A stretch of 64,000 bases of DNA from Rosenbergiella collisarenosi (GTDB lineage: Bacteria > Pseudomonadota > Gammaproteobacteria > Enterobacterales > Enterobacteriaceae), in NCBI RefSeq assembly GCF_018494085.1, contig NZ_JABBFP010000011.1:1-64000 (forward strand). The letters are read 5' to 3'. Below are positions 43,282 to 51,374 of this stretch, one piece after another (the stretch's first letter is position 1; each line of letters starts with the position of its first letter). The notes beneath the pieces were generated by a model that had not been told where the DNA came from, ran no database searches, and was given only the letters and a program-made list of their open reading frames with translations. The translations under genes and the position numbers were made by a program.

Positions 43282-43899
43282 TCAATGAGGTTTCGTGGCG
43301 TCTTTATAGCCAGTTTGGTCCGTAACACCGACTACTGGAGTATCAGGTATCAACGTATTGATCGCATCCATAATGGCTTGCTTGGTTACGCCTCGCGAAG
43401 CACCATTAAAGAGTCCAACAGCACCGACGATAATAGCCGCAACGATTACCGTAGATAAAAGCCCAGGTATACCGCTTAACAGCCATTTAATTAATGTCTT
43501 CCACCAAGGTTGTTTATTTTGGGTTTCGGCAAAATCATTGACCTTTTTTAGCCATTCAACACCATGGCTCTTTAATTCTTGCTTATGACCTTTTTCAAGG
43601 TCAGCCTGTTGTTTTTTAAATTTTGCCTCAATATTTTCACTTACCGCTGTTACGAAGGTATCGATAGCTTTATTGGCCTGATCCCTATAAGTTTGTAAGC
43701 GGCGTTGTGACGCGACTAATTGATTATGAAACCTGGAGAGCTCTTGGTTAATCTCTACCTCAGTCAAACCACGTCTGCGGCAATCTCTGGCTTGATCGTC
43801 TTTATCAGCCTTATACAGCGCGTATGCAATAAGCTGTTCAGGTTTATTTATGTCCTTAACTAATTCCGTAAAGACCCATTTTTGATCTGGTCCTGCCAT
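43282..43899 (-). CDS. Coiled-coil protein with C-terminal membrane helix
   Basis: The 205-residue protein has a long charged helical region (about 40-130, QRRLQTYRDQANKAID... KFKKQQADLEKGHKQELKSH), then a hydrophobic segment (GIPGLLSTVIVAAIIVGAVG, ~143-165) and a short soluble tail. It is probably a tail-region membrane-anchored protein. Start lies close to a terminator of the upstream gene, so it needs its own promoter. Function unknown. Confidence 0.6.
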   Translation of the reverse strand: MAGPDQKWVFTELVKDINKPEQLIAYALYKADKDDQARDCRRRGLTEVEINQELSRFHNQLVASQRRLQTYRDQANKAIDTFVTAVSENIEAKFKKQQADLEKGHKQELKSHGVEWLKKVNDFAETQNKQPWWKTLIKWLLSGIPGLLSTVIVAAIIVGAVGLFNGASRGVTKQAIMDAINTLIPDTPVVGVTDQTGYKDATKPH

Positions 43900-43917
43900 T
43901 TTTCACCATCACAATAA

Positions 43918-43942
43918 AAAAGCCCCAACTTGTGGGGCCTTT
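43918..43942 (-). terminator. Rho-independent terminator (minus strand)
   Basis: Read on the minus strand: GGCCCCACAAGTTGGGGCTT followed by T4. Stem GCCCCA / TGGGGC. It ends the small gene at 43957. Confidence 0.85.
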
Positions 43943-43956
43943 ACTAGAAAATAACA

Positions 43957-44154
43957 CTATCCTTTACGAGCTGAATTAAACGCCTTCGCAAATATGGACC
44001 GGCCACGCGCGATGCCGTTCGATGACTTCACTTCGTATCCAGACGCAGTATTATTTTTTCTTGTGCGTAAACTCACTGAAGTGTCAGACAGCGATTTACG
44101 TACAACGTCGCTTATTTCACTTGCAGAAAGCGGCTTAATATAAGAATTCGCCAT
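43957..44154 (-). CDS. Small basic hypothetical protein
   Basis: From ATG 44154 (GGAGGAG upstream) the product is 65 residues, basic, starting MANSYIKPLSASEISDVVRK. A strong terminator follows. Such small basic proteins with a Ser/Lys-rich tail may bind DNA, but nothing specific is seen. Confidence 0.55.
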   Translation of the reverse strand: MANSYIKPLSASEISDVVRKSLSDTSVSLRTRKNNTASGYEVKSSNGIARGRSIFAKAFNSARKG

Positions 44155-44351
44155 GGTTTCTCCTCCGCATTTCACATAATTCTATACGTAGACGGAGTCT
44201 GTTGCATTAAGAATTCCTAAAAAAACTGTAAAATTTCTAAAAAAATCCGAAATTCATACGTTGGCGCGCACTTAGTGCGCCAAGGGTTCCGCCAATTTGA
44301 GGTATGTAAAAAATGACGATGTGGCGCTGGCGGCGGCGGTGCGCCGCGCAG
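44155..44351. other. Intergenic region with a near-palindrome
   Basis: About 200 bases between the small basic gene and the old end of umuC. It holds TTGGCGCGCACTTAGTGCGCCAA-type symmetry at 44261-44283 (outer arms TTGGCGC / GCGCCAA) and GC-triplet runs. No gene is visible. The hairpin might end the umuC transcript. Confidence 0.4.
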
Positions 44352-44435
44352 TTATTTGACTGTGAGTAGATCGGCGTAAGAAGCGGTGTAACGAGGAGAG
44401 AGCATTTCCCTTTTCATTTGCCAATTTTGGTCGGT

Positions 44436-45611
44436 TCATTGACTTGCGAAGTAAATTTTCCCCTTCCCTGATTTATTGATCGTATCAAGTGTAGCCATAA
44501 GAGAATCGGCGTTTGCCCGGGGTTGAAGCTCGCTAAACATATCAAGTTGAGCCATCCCCGTTTGATAGAAATCACTGAGCATAATCCCGGCTTTGGCATA
44601 TCGGTAGCCATCTCGCCAGATTATATCTAGGCCGCGCATAGCAAGACCTATGATGTCCCTAGAATCGCTGGTGGGATACTCGCAAGTGAGTGAGGCTGTG
44701 TTGTAATACTGCGGCTCATTACTATGCCGACCGGTGGCGATAAAAACACTGATATGCTGACACTTAGATGTCTGTTCCCTAAGCTTTTCAGCGGCCCTAG
44801 TCGCGTAACTACAGACCGCCTCACGCATCTCATCGATAGAGGTAACGCGCTGGCCAAATAAGCGGGAACACATTATCTGTTGCTTAGGGGGTGGCGCATA
44901 TTCAAGAGTTATACAGCTTTCGCCGTTTAACTCTCTAACCGTACGTTCAAGAACGACGTTAAAGTTTTTTCGGATCATCGAAAGATTCGCGCGAGAAAGG
45001 TCCAGGGCTGTATTGATACCCATCGTATTGAGCCTTTTCTCGATCCTTCCTCCCACCCCCCACACATCATCAACCTCAACCAGTGCCATTAATTTTTGCT
45101 GCCTTGTATAGGAGGATATGTCTACAATACCTTCGGTTTTGGTCCATTTTTTGGCCGCATGATTAGCAAGCTTCGCAAGTGTCTTAGTTGGACCAAAGCC
45201 CACCCCAACGACTAAACCAGCCTCTTTTTTTATCCTAGCGCGAATTTGCTTTCCGAATTCTTCTATAGGAATGCAGTTAGAAACTCCGCTAACATCAAGA
45301 AAACTTTCGTCTATCGAGTAGATCTCTTGGCCGGATGCCATCTCACCTAATATCGACATCATCCGCTGACTCATATCACCGTACAAGGCGTAATTACTCG
45401 AAAAGACGTGTACACCGTGTTGTTTGAAAAAGCGGTCAAACTTGAAGAGAGGATCCCCCATTTTTATACCGAGTTTCTTCGACTCTGCAGAACGGGCGAT
45501 GACGCAACCATCGTTATTGCTTACCACGACAACGGGCTTACCCCTTAAATCCGGGCGAAAAACAGTCTCACAACTGCAATAGAAATTGTTGGCATCAGCA
45601 AGCGCAAACAT
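44436..45611 (-). CDS. umuC: UmuC-family DNA polymerase V subunit, C-terminal tail removed by TGA
   Basis: The 391-residue product is a Y-family polymerase: Asp6 in FALADANNFYCSCE and Asp101-Glu102 in YSIDESFLDVS are the metal-binding acids; GVGFGPTKTLAKLANHAAKKW is the thumb-region helix. The frame ends at a TGA (44436-44438), but the same frame continues to 44352 through QMKREMLSPRYT and DLLTVK, the usual UmuC ending. A single nonsense codon thus removes 27 codons' worth of tail (26 residues plus the TGA position). Catalytic parts are intact. A LexA box stands 22 bases before the start. Confidence 0.9.
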   Translation of the reverse strand: MFALADANNFYCSCETVFRPDLRGKPVVVVSNNDGCVIARSAESKKLGIKMGDPLFKFDRFFKQHGVHVFSSNYALYGDMSQRMMSILGEMASGQEIYSIDESFLDVSGVSNCIPIEEFGKQIRARIKKEAGLVVGVGFGPTKTLAKLANHAAKKWTKTEGIVDISSYTRQQKLMALVEVDDVWGVGGRIEKRLNTMGINTALDLSRANLSMIRKNFNVVLERTVRELNGESCITLEYAPPPKQQIMCSRLFGQRVTSIDEMREAVCSYATRAAEKLREQTSKCQHISVFIATGRHSNEPQYYNTASLTCEYPTSDSRDIIGLAMRGLDIIWRDGYRYAKAGIMLSDFYQTGMAQLDMFSELQPRANADSLMATLDTINKSGKGKIYFASQ

Positions 45612-45633
45612 GTCTCCCTCCTAACTATAAACA

Positions 45634-45649
45634 CTGTATTCATATACAG
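45634..45649. promoter_or_regulatory. LexA (SOS) box of umuC
   Basis: CTGTATTCATATACAG fits the CTGT-N8-ACAG SOS box exactly. It lies between umuC and the upstream umuD-like gene, so umuC has its own damage-inducible promoter. No second box was seen before the umuD-like gene. Confidence 0.92.
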
Positions 45650-45686
45650 TATTATTCATGGATTTTATGAGCGCAAGTCGAAAGTT

Positions 45687-46079
45687 TTAATTCCGCGATA
45701 GAAATCGATCACCCACTGGGTTGAAACCTAACTCGGCCATGTCGTTGAGCACATACGAGATGACGCCCCATATGGGAAGCGAATCGTTAATAGCTAACCC
45801 TATAATGTCGTCCGGATTTTGAAGACTAATTAAGGCTGGAGCGTGCGATAACGTTAGACGTCTAAGCTCTAATCCATTGTTGATCTCTGCGATAACGACA
45901 CTCCCATCTTTTGGATTTAAGGCCCTATCGATGATTAGTAAGGCACCTTTCAAAATACCGACCGCAGGATAATGGCCTTCGGATATCATGAAGTAATGCG
46001 AATACGCTGAAAGCTTAAGGAAATCATTCAAATCTAGCCGATTTTCAGTGTAATTTTGGGCTGGCGACGGAAAAGCCAT
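45687..46079 (-). CDS. umuD'-like: UmuD'-like protein, lacking the autocleavage segment and catalytic dyad
   Basis: The 130-residue protein starts MAFPSPAQNYTENRLDLN. In UmuD the matching GFPSPAADYVEQRIDLN begins right after the Cys24-Gly25 cleavage site, so this gene encodes the processed form directly. The catalytic Ser of UmuD (SGDSM) corresponds to His in ISEGHYPAVG, and the Lys lies at an Arg (LELRRLTL), so no self-cleavage is expected. AGAGGT precedes the ATG and no start exists further upstream in frame with a leader. Phage P1 HumD is a known precedent for a UmuD'-form gene. It would pair with UmuC downstream. Confidence 0.85.
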   Translation of the reverse strand: MAFPSPAQNYTENRLDLNDFLKLSAYSHYFMISEGHYPAVGILKGALLIIDRALNPKDGSVVIAEINNGLELRRLTLSHAPALISLQNPDDIIGLAINDSLPIWGVISYVLNDMAELGFNPVGDRFLSRN

Positions 46080-46315
46080 GTTTACCTCTAGCGTTCTATA
46101 AACGATTAAAAGTCAGCGGGTTAAGTATAGTTAATTAATCGATTCTCCATTGCCGTCATCATAAGGAACCAAGCGCCTGAGTAATCAGTTAGCTACCCTA
46201 TAGTGGGGATCCCCCTCCTGAATCGCGTAACGTCGCGTGAAGGTGGATGCGTTATTCGTTGACAATTGGCCGCATTTCTTCGGGATCGTTATCAAAACCT
46301 TAATGCTGAATTAAT

Positions 46316-46373
46316 TAATGTTTCCATGTTGTCAACCATTGGGAATTATGTATAATGTTTCCATGTTGTCAAC
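46316..46373 (+). promoter_or_regulatory. Promoter with two direct-repeat operators for higBA
   Basis: TAATGTTTCCATGTTGTCAA plus C occurs twice (46316-46336 and 46353-46373), 37 bases apart. The second copy overlaps a TATAAT -10 box (46351-46356), ending 13 bases before higB. This is the arrangement of antitoxin-bound operators, so HigA probably represses here. Confidence 0.75.
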
Positions 46374-46386
46374 TTAAGGCAAGAGA

Positions 46387-46684
46387 ATGAGGGTGATCAG
46401 TCGCATCCCGTTTCGTAAAGCTGAAATTCAATTTAGGCAGTTTGCGAATGCGATAGAGGATACTAAAAAGAGGTGATTTCAAGTCACCAGACGAGTTAAA
46501 GAAAGCCTTCCCAAGCCTCGATAGGATGAAATACAAAGAGCGATGGTGGGTAATAGACGTAAGAGGAGGGAACATCAGGATAATGTTAAAGATAGACTTC
46601 CCAACACAGACCGTTTACGTAAAACACATTACTAACCACACTGATTACGACAAACTGATTGCTGGCTTTAGGAGCGAAAAATGA
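46387..46684 (+). pseudogene. higB: HigB-type mRNA interferase toxin, frameshifted
   Basis: The frame begins MRVISRIPFRKAEIQFRQFA and stops at TGA after 29 codons. One frame over, the protein continues DFKSPDELKKAFPSLDRMKY, RWWVIDVRGGNIRIMLKIDF and VYVKHITNHTDYDKLI, the HigB (type II toxin) pattern, and its stop overlaps the higA start. Removing one A from the A5 run at 46465-46469 restores a complete ~98-residue toxin. It is therefore inactive as read, unless ribosomes slip on the A run. Confidence 0.85.
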
Positions 46685-47094
46685 TTACCACTGAAACCCT
46701 GTCTACGGTAAACAACTTAATTAAAACCATCCCCCTATTTGGGGGATGTTCTAGCGAAAAAGAGTACGAGCAAGCACTCGAACTATCTGAGTACCTGCTA
46801 GACAACGATCCTCAATCACCCATCCTGACCATGCTCATTGCAAAAATTGAGGAATATGAAGATAACCTGCCCGAACTGGCTGAGTTTAATGAGCGCATTG
46901 CCAAAACTCCTACAGGGGTGGCTATGCTTCGCGTTCTCATGGATCAGTATGGTTTAAATCAATCTGATTTTGAAAACGAAATAAGTAAAAAATCACTGGT
47001 AAGCCGAATTCTTAATGGTGAACGGTCATTAACTATTGAGGCTATTAAGCGGCTATCTGAGCGTTTTGGGTTGCCAGTACAACTTTTTATCTAA
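46681..47094 (+). CDS. higA: HigA-type antitoxin with HTH domain
   Basis: The 137-residue protein has a helical N-terminal half and a C-terminal HTH (LRVLMDQYGLNQSDFENEI, then SLVSRILNGERSLTIEAIKR), the layout of HigA antitoxins of the COG5499 type. It overlaps the higB stop by four bases. It should bind the repeats at 46316-46373. With the toxin frameshifted it may persist as a regulator or as an antidote to a related chromosomal toxin. Confidence 0.9.
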   Translation: MITTETLSTVNNLIKTIPLFGGCSSEKEYEQALELSEYLLDNDPQSPILTMLIAKIEEYEDNLPELAEFNERIAKTPTGVAMLRVLMDQYGLNQSDFENEISKKSLVSRILNGERSLTIEAIKRLSERFGLPVQLFI

Positions 47095-47141
47095 GGGATC
47101 CAACAAAATTCGAGTCGAAAGCAGAGAAGCTTAATCTAACA

Positions 47142-47303
47142 ATGCCTCGCAATCCTCTCAGTGTTATCGACCGCCACATTGAAGCGTCCGGGCGATATAA
47201 AAACCGTTCGGCGTTTCTCGCTGAGTTAGCAAGAAAAAAATCTCACGATAATACACTCCATAAGCCCTGGGCATCAGGATTTATGGGAAACACCACAATT
47301 TAA
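47142..47303 (+). CDS. Possible small gene in the origin region
   Basis: A 53-codon frame (MPRNPLSVIDRHIEASGRYK...) with no good ribosome site lies between higA and the iterons. It is basic and could be real, but it ends in sequence that looks like an isolated iteron (47282). Low confidence. Confidence 0.3.
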   Translation: MPRNPLSVIDRHIEASGRYKNRSAFLAELARKKSHDNTLHKPWASGFMGNTTI

Positions 47304-47319
47304 ATTGTGTTTATCCACA
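47282..47319 (+). promoter_or_regulatory. Isolated iteron-like site plus DnaA box
   Basis: TATGGGAAACACCACAA at 47282 resembles the iterons 130 bases downstream. TTATCCACA at 47311-47319 is a perfect DnaA box. Together they mark the left side of the replication origin. Confidence 0.75.
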
Positions 47320-47411
47320 GTACCCTTTTAATAACATTTTCTTTCCTTTCTACCTTTACCCCCTTTTAGCAGCCCACCAGCCCTTTGATACCAAGCCCTG
47401 TAGAGTCTTGA

Positions 47412-47522
47412 TATGGGAATGACCCCAACTAATTATGGGAATCGCCCTAACTAACCATGGGAAATAGCACAAGAGAATATGGGAAGCACCCCAAGTTACT
47501 ATGGGAAATACCCCAAGTTTAT
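47412..47522 (+). repeat. Five 22-bp iterons of the replication origin
   Basis: ATGGGA recurs at 47413, 47435, 47457, 47479 and 47501, exactly 22 bases apart. The consensus is TATGGGAAnnnCCCCAA plus five bases, with small variations. They lie just upstream of the Rep gene. These are binding sites for the initiator; 22 bp places repeats on the same DNA face every two turns, as in R6K, pSC101 and relatives. Confidence 0.95.
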
Positions 47523-47566
47523 GATTTACACTTGCGATAGTTGACTCAGATAGCTAACAGTCTATT

Positions 47567-48301
47567 ATGGGCATAATTATTCAACCCCACAGGCGCATCA
47601 TGAGATCTAAAAGTCCTCGTATCATCCAGTCTAACGAACTCACAGAAGCCGCGTATCATCTACCTTTACAAGCAAAACGTATGCTTTGGTTGTGCCTGCG
47701 ACAGATATTCCAAAAATCAGAAACCGACCCGCTTGAGCCGACCTACATCGTCAAAGTTTCGGACTATGCGGCAATTTTTCAAGTCAGTCTATCCACAGCT
47801 TCCAAGGACTTGAAAAGCGCGATTGAGACGATAAGTAACAGCTCTGTCGTGTTCTATCCAGCAAATGGTGAATGTGAGGAAATACGGCGTCCTTGGCTTG
47901 CTGAGGTGGGGTTAAAACGAGGACGAGGGGCGTGGTCTATCGAATTTAATTCGAAGATAATGCCTTATATAACCGGGCTTTCATCGAAATTCACAACTTA
48001 CAACCTCTATGACTGCGGAAAGCTAAAATCAGTGCGCGTAATACGCCTGTATGAGTGCTTATGCCAGTATCGCAGTACCGGTCAATTCATCGTTTCGCCT
48101 GAGTGGCTGGCCGAACGTTTTCATTTGCCCGAATCACAGCGCATCAATCGCGCTGAAATGAAACGTACTTTTATTGAGCCCTCGATAGTTAGTATTAATA
48201 AAAATACTGTTTTAACCGTTGTGTACTCGGAGAACACTAACAGCGATTTCGTCTTTACCTTCGCGGAAAAAGAGAGCGGAAAAGCCAAGATAACAGGTTA
48301 A
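47567..48301 (+). CDS. repA: Rep_3-family plasmid replication initiator
   Basis: The product (up to 244 residues) has two winged-helix domains: IIQSNELTEAAYHLPLQAKR and LWLCLRQIFQ at the start, and FTTYNLYDCGKLKSVRVIRLY leading into the second, the layout of R6K Pi, pSC101 RepA and IncN RepA. It binds the iterons and opens the origin. The start may be ATG 47567 or, more in line with relatives, ATG 47600. Repeats lie on both sides of the gene. The incompatibility group cannot be told without a search. Confidence 0.9.
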   Translation: MGIIIQPHRRIMRSKSPRIIQSNELTEAAYHLPLQAKRMLWLCLRQIFQKSETDPLEPTYIVKVSDYAAIFQVSLSTASKDLKSAIETISNSSVVFYPANGECEEIRRPWLAEVGLKRGRGAWSIEFNSKIMPYITGLSSKFTTYNLYDCGKLKSVRVIRLYECLCQYRSTGQFIVSPEWLAERFHLPESQRINRAEMKRTFIEPSIVSINKNTVLTVVYSENTNSDFVFTFAEKESGKAKITG

Positions 48302-48343
48302 CTTGTGCCATTTCCCACACTCAAACTTGTGCTACTTCCCATA
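48300..48343 (-). repeat. Two inverted iterons downstream of rep
   Basis: The complement reads TATGGGAAGTAGCACAAG and then TGTGGGAAATGGCACAAG, 24 bases apart. These match the upstream iterons in inverted orientation and begin at the rep stop. They could serve in copy-number control by handcuffing with the upstream array. The IS150-like element begins 20 bases further on. Confidence 0.8.
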
Positions 48344-48363
48344 CATGAAAAAGCCCTGATAGT

Positions 48364-49760
48364 TGAACTGCACCCCAAAAGTTGGACACTCGACTGATTA
48401 AGGTGCAGCTCAGTGAGCAATCCAAAGTTTTCCCTCGAATTACGGCTCGCCGTCGTCACGCATTATCTTAACAGCAGCGATGGCTATCGCGAGACAGCCA
48501 CACGTTTTGCTGTGGGCCGCACGGCGGTTCGACGCTGGGTTTCCGCATGGCATTGACGGGCTCACTTGGAAAGCGGGCGACTACACTCCTGAATTCCGGC
48601 TGAAGGTTGTCCGCGCAGTGATCGATGATAAACTATCGCTTCGCGATGCCACCGCCAGATTTAACCTTTCCGGTGAAAGTACCGTTTACCAGTGGGTTAA
48701 ACACTTTCAGGCGTCCGGAGCCGGGGCGCTCTCCGGCATAAAACGCGGAAGACCTAAAAAGCCAGAACCCATGCATAAGGACATCATTTCCCCGCCATCA
48801 CCCCACGATAATTCCCCTGATGCTCAGGCCGAACTGCGCTACCTTCGAGCCGAAGTCGCCTGGCTTAAAAGAGCCGCAGGGCTGGATAGTGCTAAGTTTC
48901 AGCGCCGGAAAGCCCTTATCATTAAAAAACTACGCCGCGGGCACGGGCTGAATGGTCTTCTGAAGGCAGCTGGCATGGCGCGTAGTACGTTCTACCATGA
49001 CTTCAGCGCTATCAGGAAAGCTGATAAGCTCTTGGCGTTGAAAGAACTAATCTTTGATATTTATCACCTCCATAAGGGGCGCTACGGTTATCGCCGGATA
49101 ACGCTGGCGCTCCGGCGCAGTAATGGCCCTGTTAATCACAAAACTGCTCAGCGTCTGATGGGGGAGTTGTCGCTCCGCGTCGTTATCCGAGTCAGAAAAT
49201 ATCGCTCGTGGAAAGGTCAGATGAGGAAAATCGCCCCTAACCGTCTGAAACGCGACTTCACGTCCAGCAGCGCCAACGGAAAATGGGTGAGTGACGTGAC
49301 GGAGTTCGCTGTTAACGGCGAAAAGTTATACCTCTACCCAGTGATTGACTCCTTCAACAGCGAGTTTATCGCACGCAGCCTGTCTAAAAGGCCCATGATG
49401 GCGCTTGTTGATACGATGCTGGTTAAGGCATTGAATCGGCTCACGCCTGAGGATGCACCCGTGCTGCACACTGACCAAGGCTGGCAGTACCAGATGACGG
49501 CTTATCAGGGCATGAACCGGGCAGTAGGCGTGGCACAGAGCATGTCGAAAAAGGGAAACTGCCATTGATAACTCAATGACTGAAAGTTTTTCAGCACGCT
49601 CAAACCCGAATGCCTCTATGTGGAGGAATTCAACAGCATTCTTGGGCTGAGATAGGCCATAGACGCCTATATCTACTATTACAACCATGAGCGAATAAGG
49701 CTGCGGCTGAACGGCCTCAGCCCTGTTGAATTCAGGTCACTGCATTTGAAAGCAGCATGA
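48364..49760 (+). mobile_element. Decayed IS150-group IS3-family element
   Basis: The left end TGAACTGCACCCCAAAAGTT is of the IS150 type. Inside are remains of orfA and orfB on the plus strand. No matching right-end inverted repeat was found after the transposase end at 49760, so the right end is probably deleted. It lies directly beside the origin's downstream iterons. Confidence 0.8.
48413..49760 (+). pseudogene. IS150-group transposase (orfAB) with two frameshifts
   Basis: orfA starts at GTG 48413 (SNPKFSLELRLAVVTHYLNS) and stops at 48554, where the frame must change to reach HGIDGLTWKAGDYTPEFRLK. The second frame then runs through orfA and orfB (WVSDVTEF, LHTDQGWQY) to 49568. A further shift after MSKKGNC is needed to reach NSMTESF and the end (HERIRLRLNGLSPVEFRSLH, stop 49758-49760). 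The third catalytic acid (Glu) is thus out of frame. Inactive. Confidence 0.8.
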
Positions 49761-49925
49761 CCAAAGAACATATGTCATATAACCATTTTTCCCCAATGCT
49801 TTAAACCAAATAAGGCAGACGTAGGGAGTGTTAGCTCAGACTTGACCTGGCAGGTTTTGAAAAGTAGAGATTTAGGTAAATCTGCCACTCTGCTTTAGGC
49901 GAAAATCATACGAAACTTTCAATTA

Positions 49926-50027
49926 TTAATAACGAAAAATTGCCTTACTCATATTAAGACCCGTCATTCCAAAACCTCTTCCCTCATATAGATGAAGAGC
50001 ACGGGCATTACCTCTAGCTCTTTTAAG
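49926..50027 (-). pseudogene. 3' fragment of a GNAT acetyltransferase gene
   Basis: On the minus strand a 33-codon stretch reads KLKRARGNARALHLYEGRGF, then GMTGLNMSKAIFRY and a stop. ARALHLYEGRGF is the conserved acetyl-CoA end of GNAT enzymes (NxxAxxLYxxxGF). A stop lies just before it, so only the tail is left. The missing part was probably lost with the adjoining IS. Confidence 0.65.
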
Positions 50028-50155
50028 CTTTTATGGGGTATTAACAATTTGGCTACCAGAATAGGATTTTTCCATGAAAATCACTCCTGATTGTAAATCT
50101 AAAAATAGAATTATCGGCATGCAAAACTTACAGAGTAATTTCCAAATGACTGAAA

Positions 50156-51316
50156 TTAATTATTAAAAATCAATGTCCCGAACCCAAGCTGATCGAAACC
50201 ACCACTATTTCCTCCATAGCTACCTCCACCTGACTCTGGGCCGACCTTATTCATTATTTGCAAAGTATAGGGAGCATCTAGCTTTGAAATATTATGATAG
50301 TGATTATAAACCAAACTCCATATTGGCCTAACATTTCCCCGTGCAACGGAAGATATCTCCGTTTGTATCCAACCATCTGAAGAAGTGTATAGAGTCCAAG
50401 GAACGTCATTCCCTAAATTGTAAGAAGCGACATACTCAGAAGCTTTCAAAAAGAGATTATCTTGATAAGAGAATAGATCATCCCCTTGATTCCAAGCCAT
50501 CTGGCAAATAACGCCTATTAATTCAATGTCCAACATTGTATGGCCTTGATCTCTTCCACTTTCTTGGACTTGTGCAAAGCCCTCAGGATAGACTTTCCAC
50601 ATGGCATTTTTAAAGGCACCATTACCACCGCCTTCATAGATGTAGTTAAGTGATTGCTGATAAATATCATCACGGTCGGTAAGTATACCTATACTCATCA
50701 TAGAGGCTAGATTAGCTAAATCCCAATTAGCCCAATAATGCTTTCCTTCAGGCCCATAATTAATATGATTTTTAATGAAATCGCTATTCATAGGGTAAAA
50801 GACTTTAAGCAGCATCGACTTAAGATTCTCTAATCCAGTCCAACCACTATAAGTTCTTAAAATCTCACCTGCATTAGCTAATTGATACCCATAAATGCCC
50901 GAAACAAGGAATTTATCACTCGTTCCACCTATACCGGTAAGGGTCGTACTCCATTGATCAAGGATGCGTGCTGAAGCATCCGCATACTTAGCATCGCCGG
51001 ATATCTTCCAACGCAATGCCAGCTGGTATGCTGCCGCTGCATCTTGATATAGTGAAGTATAGTTGTCTTTACCCCAACTAGGATTACCTCGTATGACATA
51101 ACTTTTAGCATTAGGAGTATAATTTTCATTAGAAAATCTACTTGTTAATAACAAATTCCAACTCTGCATAACGGGAGTGAAGTTTTGAGATATTAATTCC
51201 TTAGTTTTGTCAAAATCGGCATTTGTACTTAGCATACCCGGATGTACAAAATTCCTAGCAAAGCAGGAATTCATTAACATCAATAAACTAACTATAATAA
51301 AGCTTAATACTTTCAT
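50156..51316 (-). CDS. Secreted alginate-lyase-family protein
   Basis: The 386-residue protein has a signal peptide (MKVLSFIIVSLLMLMNSCFA) and a mature part that is helical and aromatic-rich in the alginate lyase / (alpha/alpha)-toroid pattern: YQDAAAAYQLALRWKISGD, HYWANWDLANLASMMSIG and a late GRDQGHTMLDIELIG. The Asn and His of NWDLAN and GRDQGHT fit family catalytic positions. Substrate may be alginate or another uronic-acid polymer. It lies 59 bases after pilV, on the same strand, so it may be coexpressed with the pilus. Not part of known R64-type pil operons. Confidence 0.75.
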   Translation of the reverse strand: MKVLSFIIVSLLMLMNSCFARNFVHPGMLSTNADFDKTKELISQNFTPVMQSWNLLLTSRFSNENYTPNAKSYVIRGNPSWGKDNYTSLYQDAAAAYQLALRWKISGDAKYADASARILDQWSTTLTGIGGTSDKFLVSGIYGYQLANAGEILRTYSGWTGLENLKSMLLKVFYPMNSDFIKNHINYGPEGKHYWANWDLANLASMMSIGILTDRDDIYQQSLNYIYEGGGNGAFKNAMWKVYPEGFAQVQESGRDQGHTMLDIELIGVICQMAWNQGDDLFSYQDNLFLKASEYVASYNLGNDVPWTLYTSSDGWIQTEISSVARGNVRPIWSLVYNHYHNISKLDAPYTLQIMNKVGPESGGGSYGGNSGGFDQLGFGTLIFNN

Positions 51317-51374
51317 ATTTTTACCTCAGAAAATAATATATTGATAATTTAATTTTAATCCAGCGTATTACAAT

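Noticed and set aside
44436-44438. TGA read as a sense codon (recoding) in umuC and in the quinone reductase
   Set aside because: No stop-recoding signal is visible, and other genes use TGA as an ordinary stop, so simple nonsense mutations are likelier.
44695-44715. Second Ter-like match (TGTTGTAATAC)
   Set aside because: It lies in the umuC coding sequence, and the match breaks after TGTTGTAA.
49800-49860. Possible second IS end near GTTAGCTCAGACTTGACC
   Set aside because: No matching inverted partner or transposase could be linked to it.
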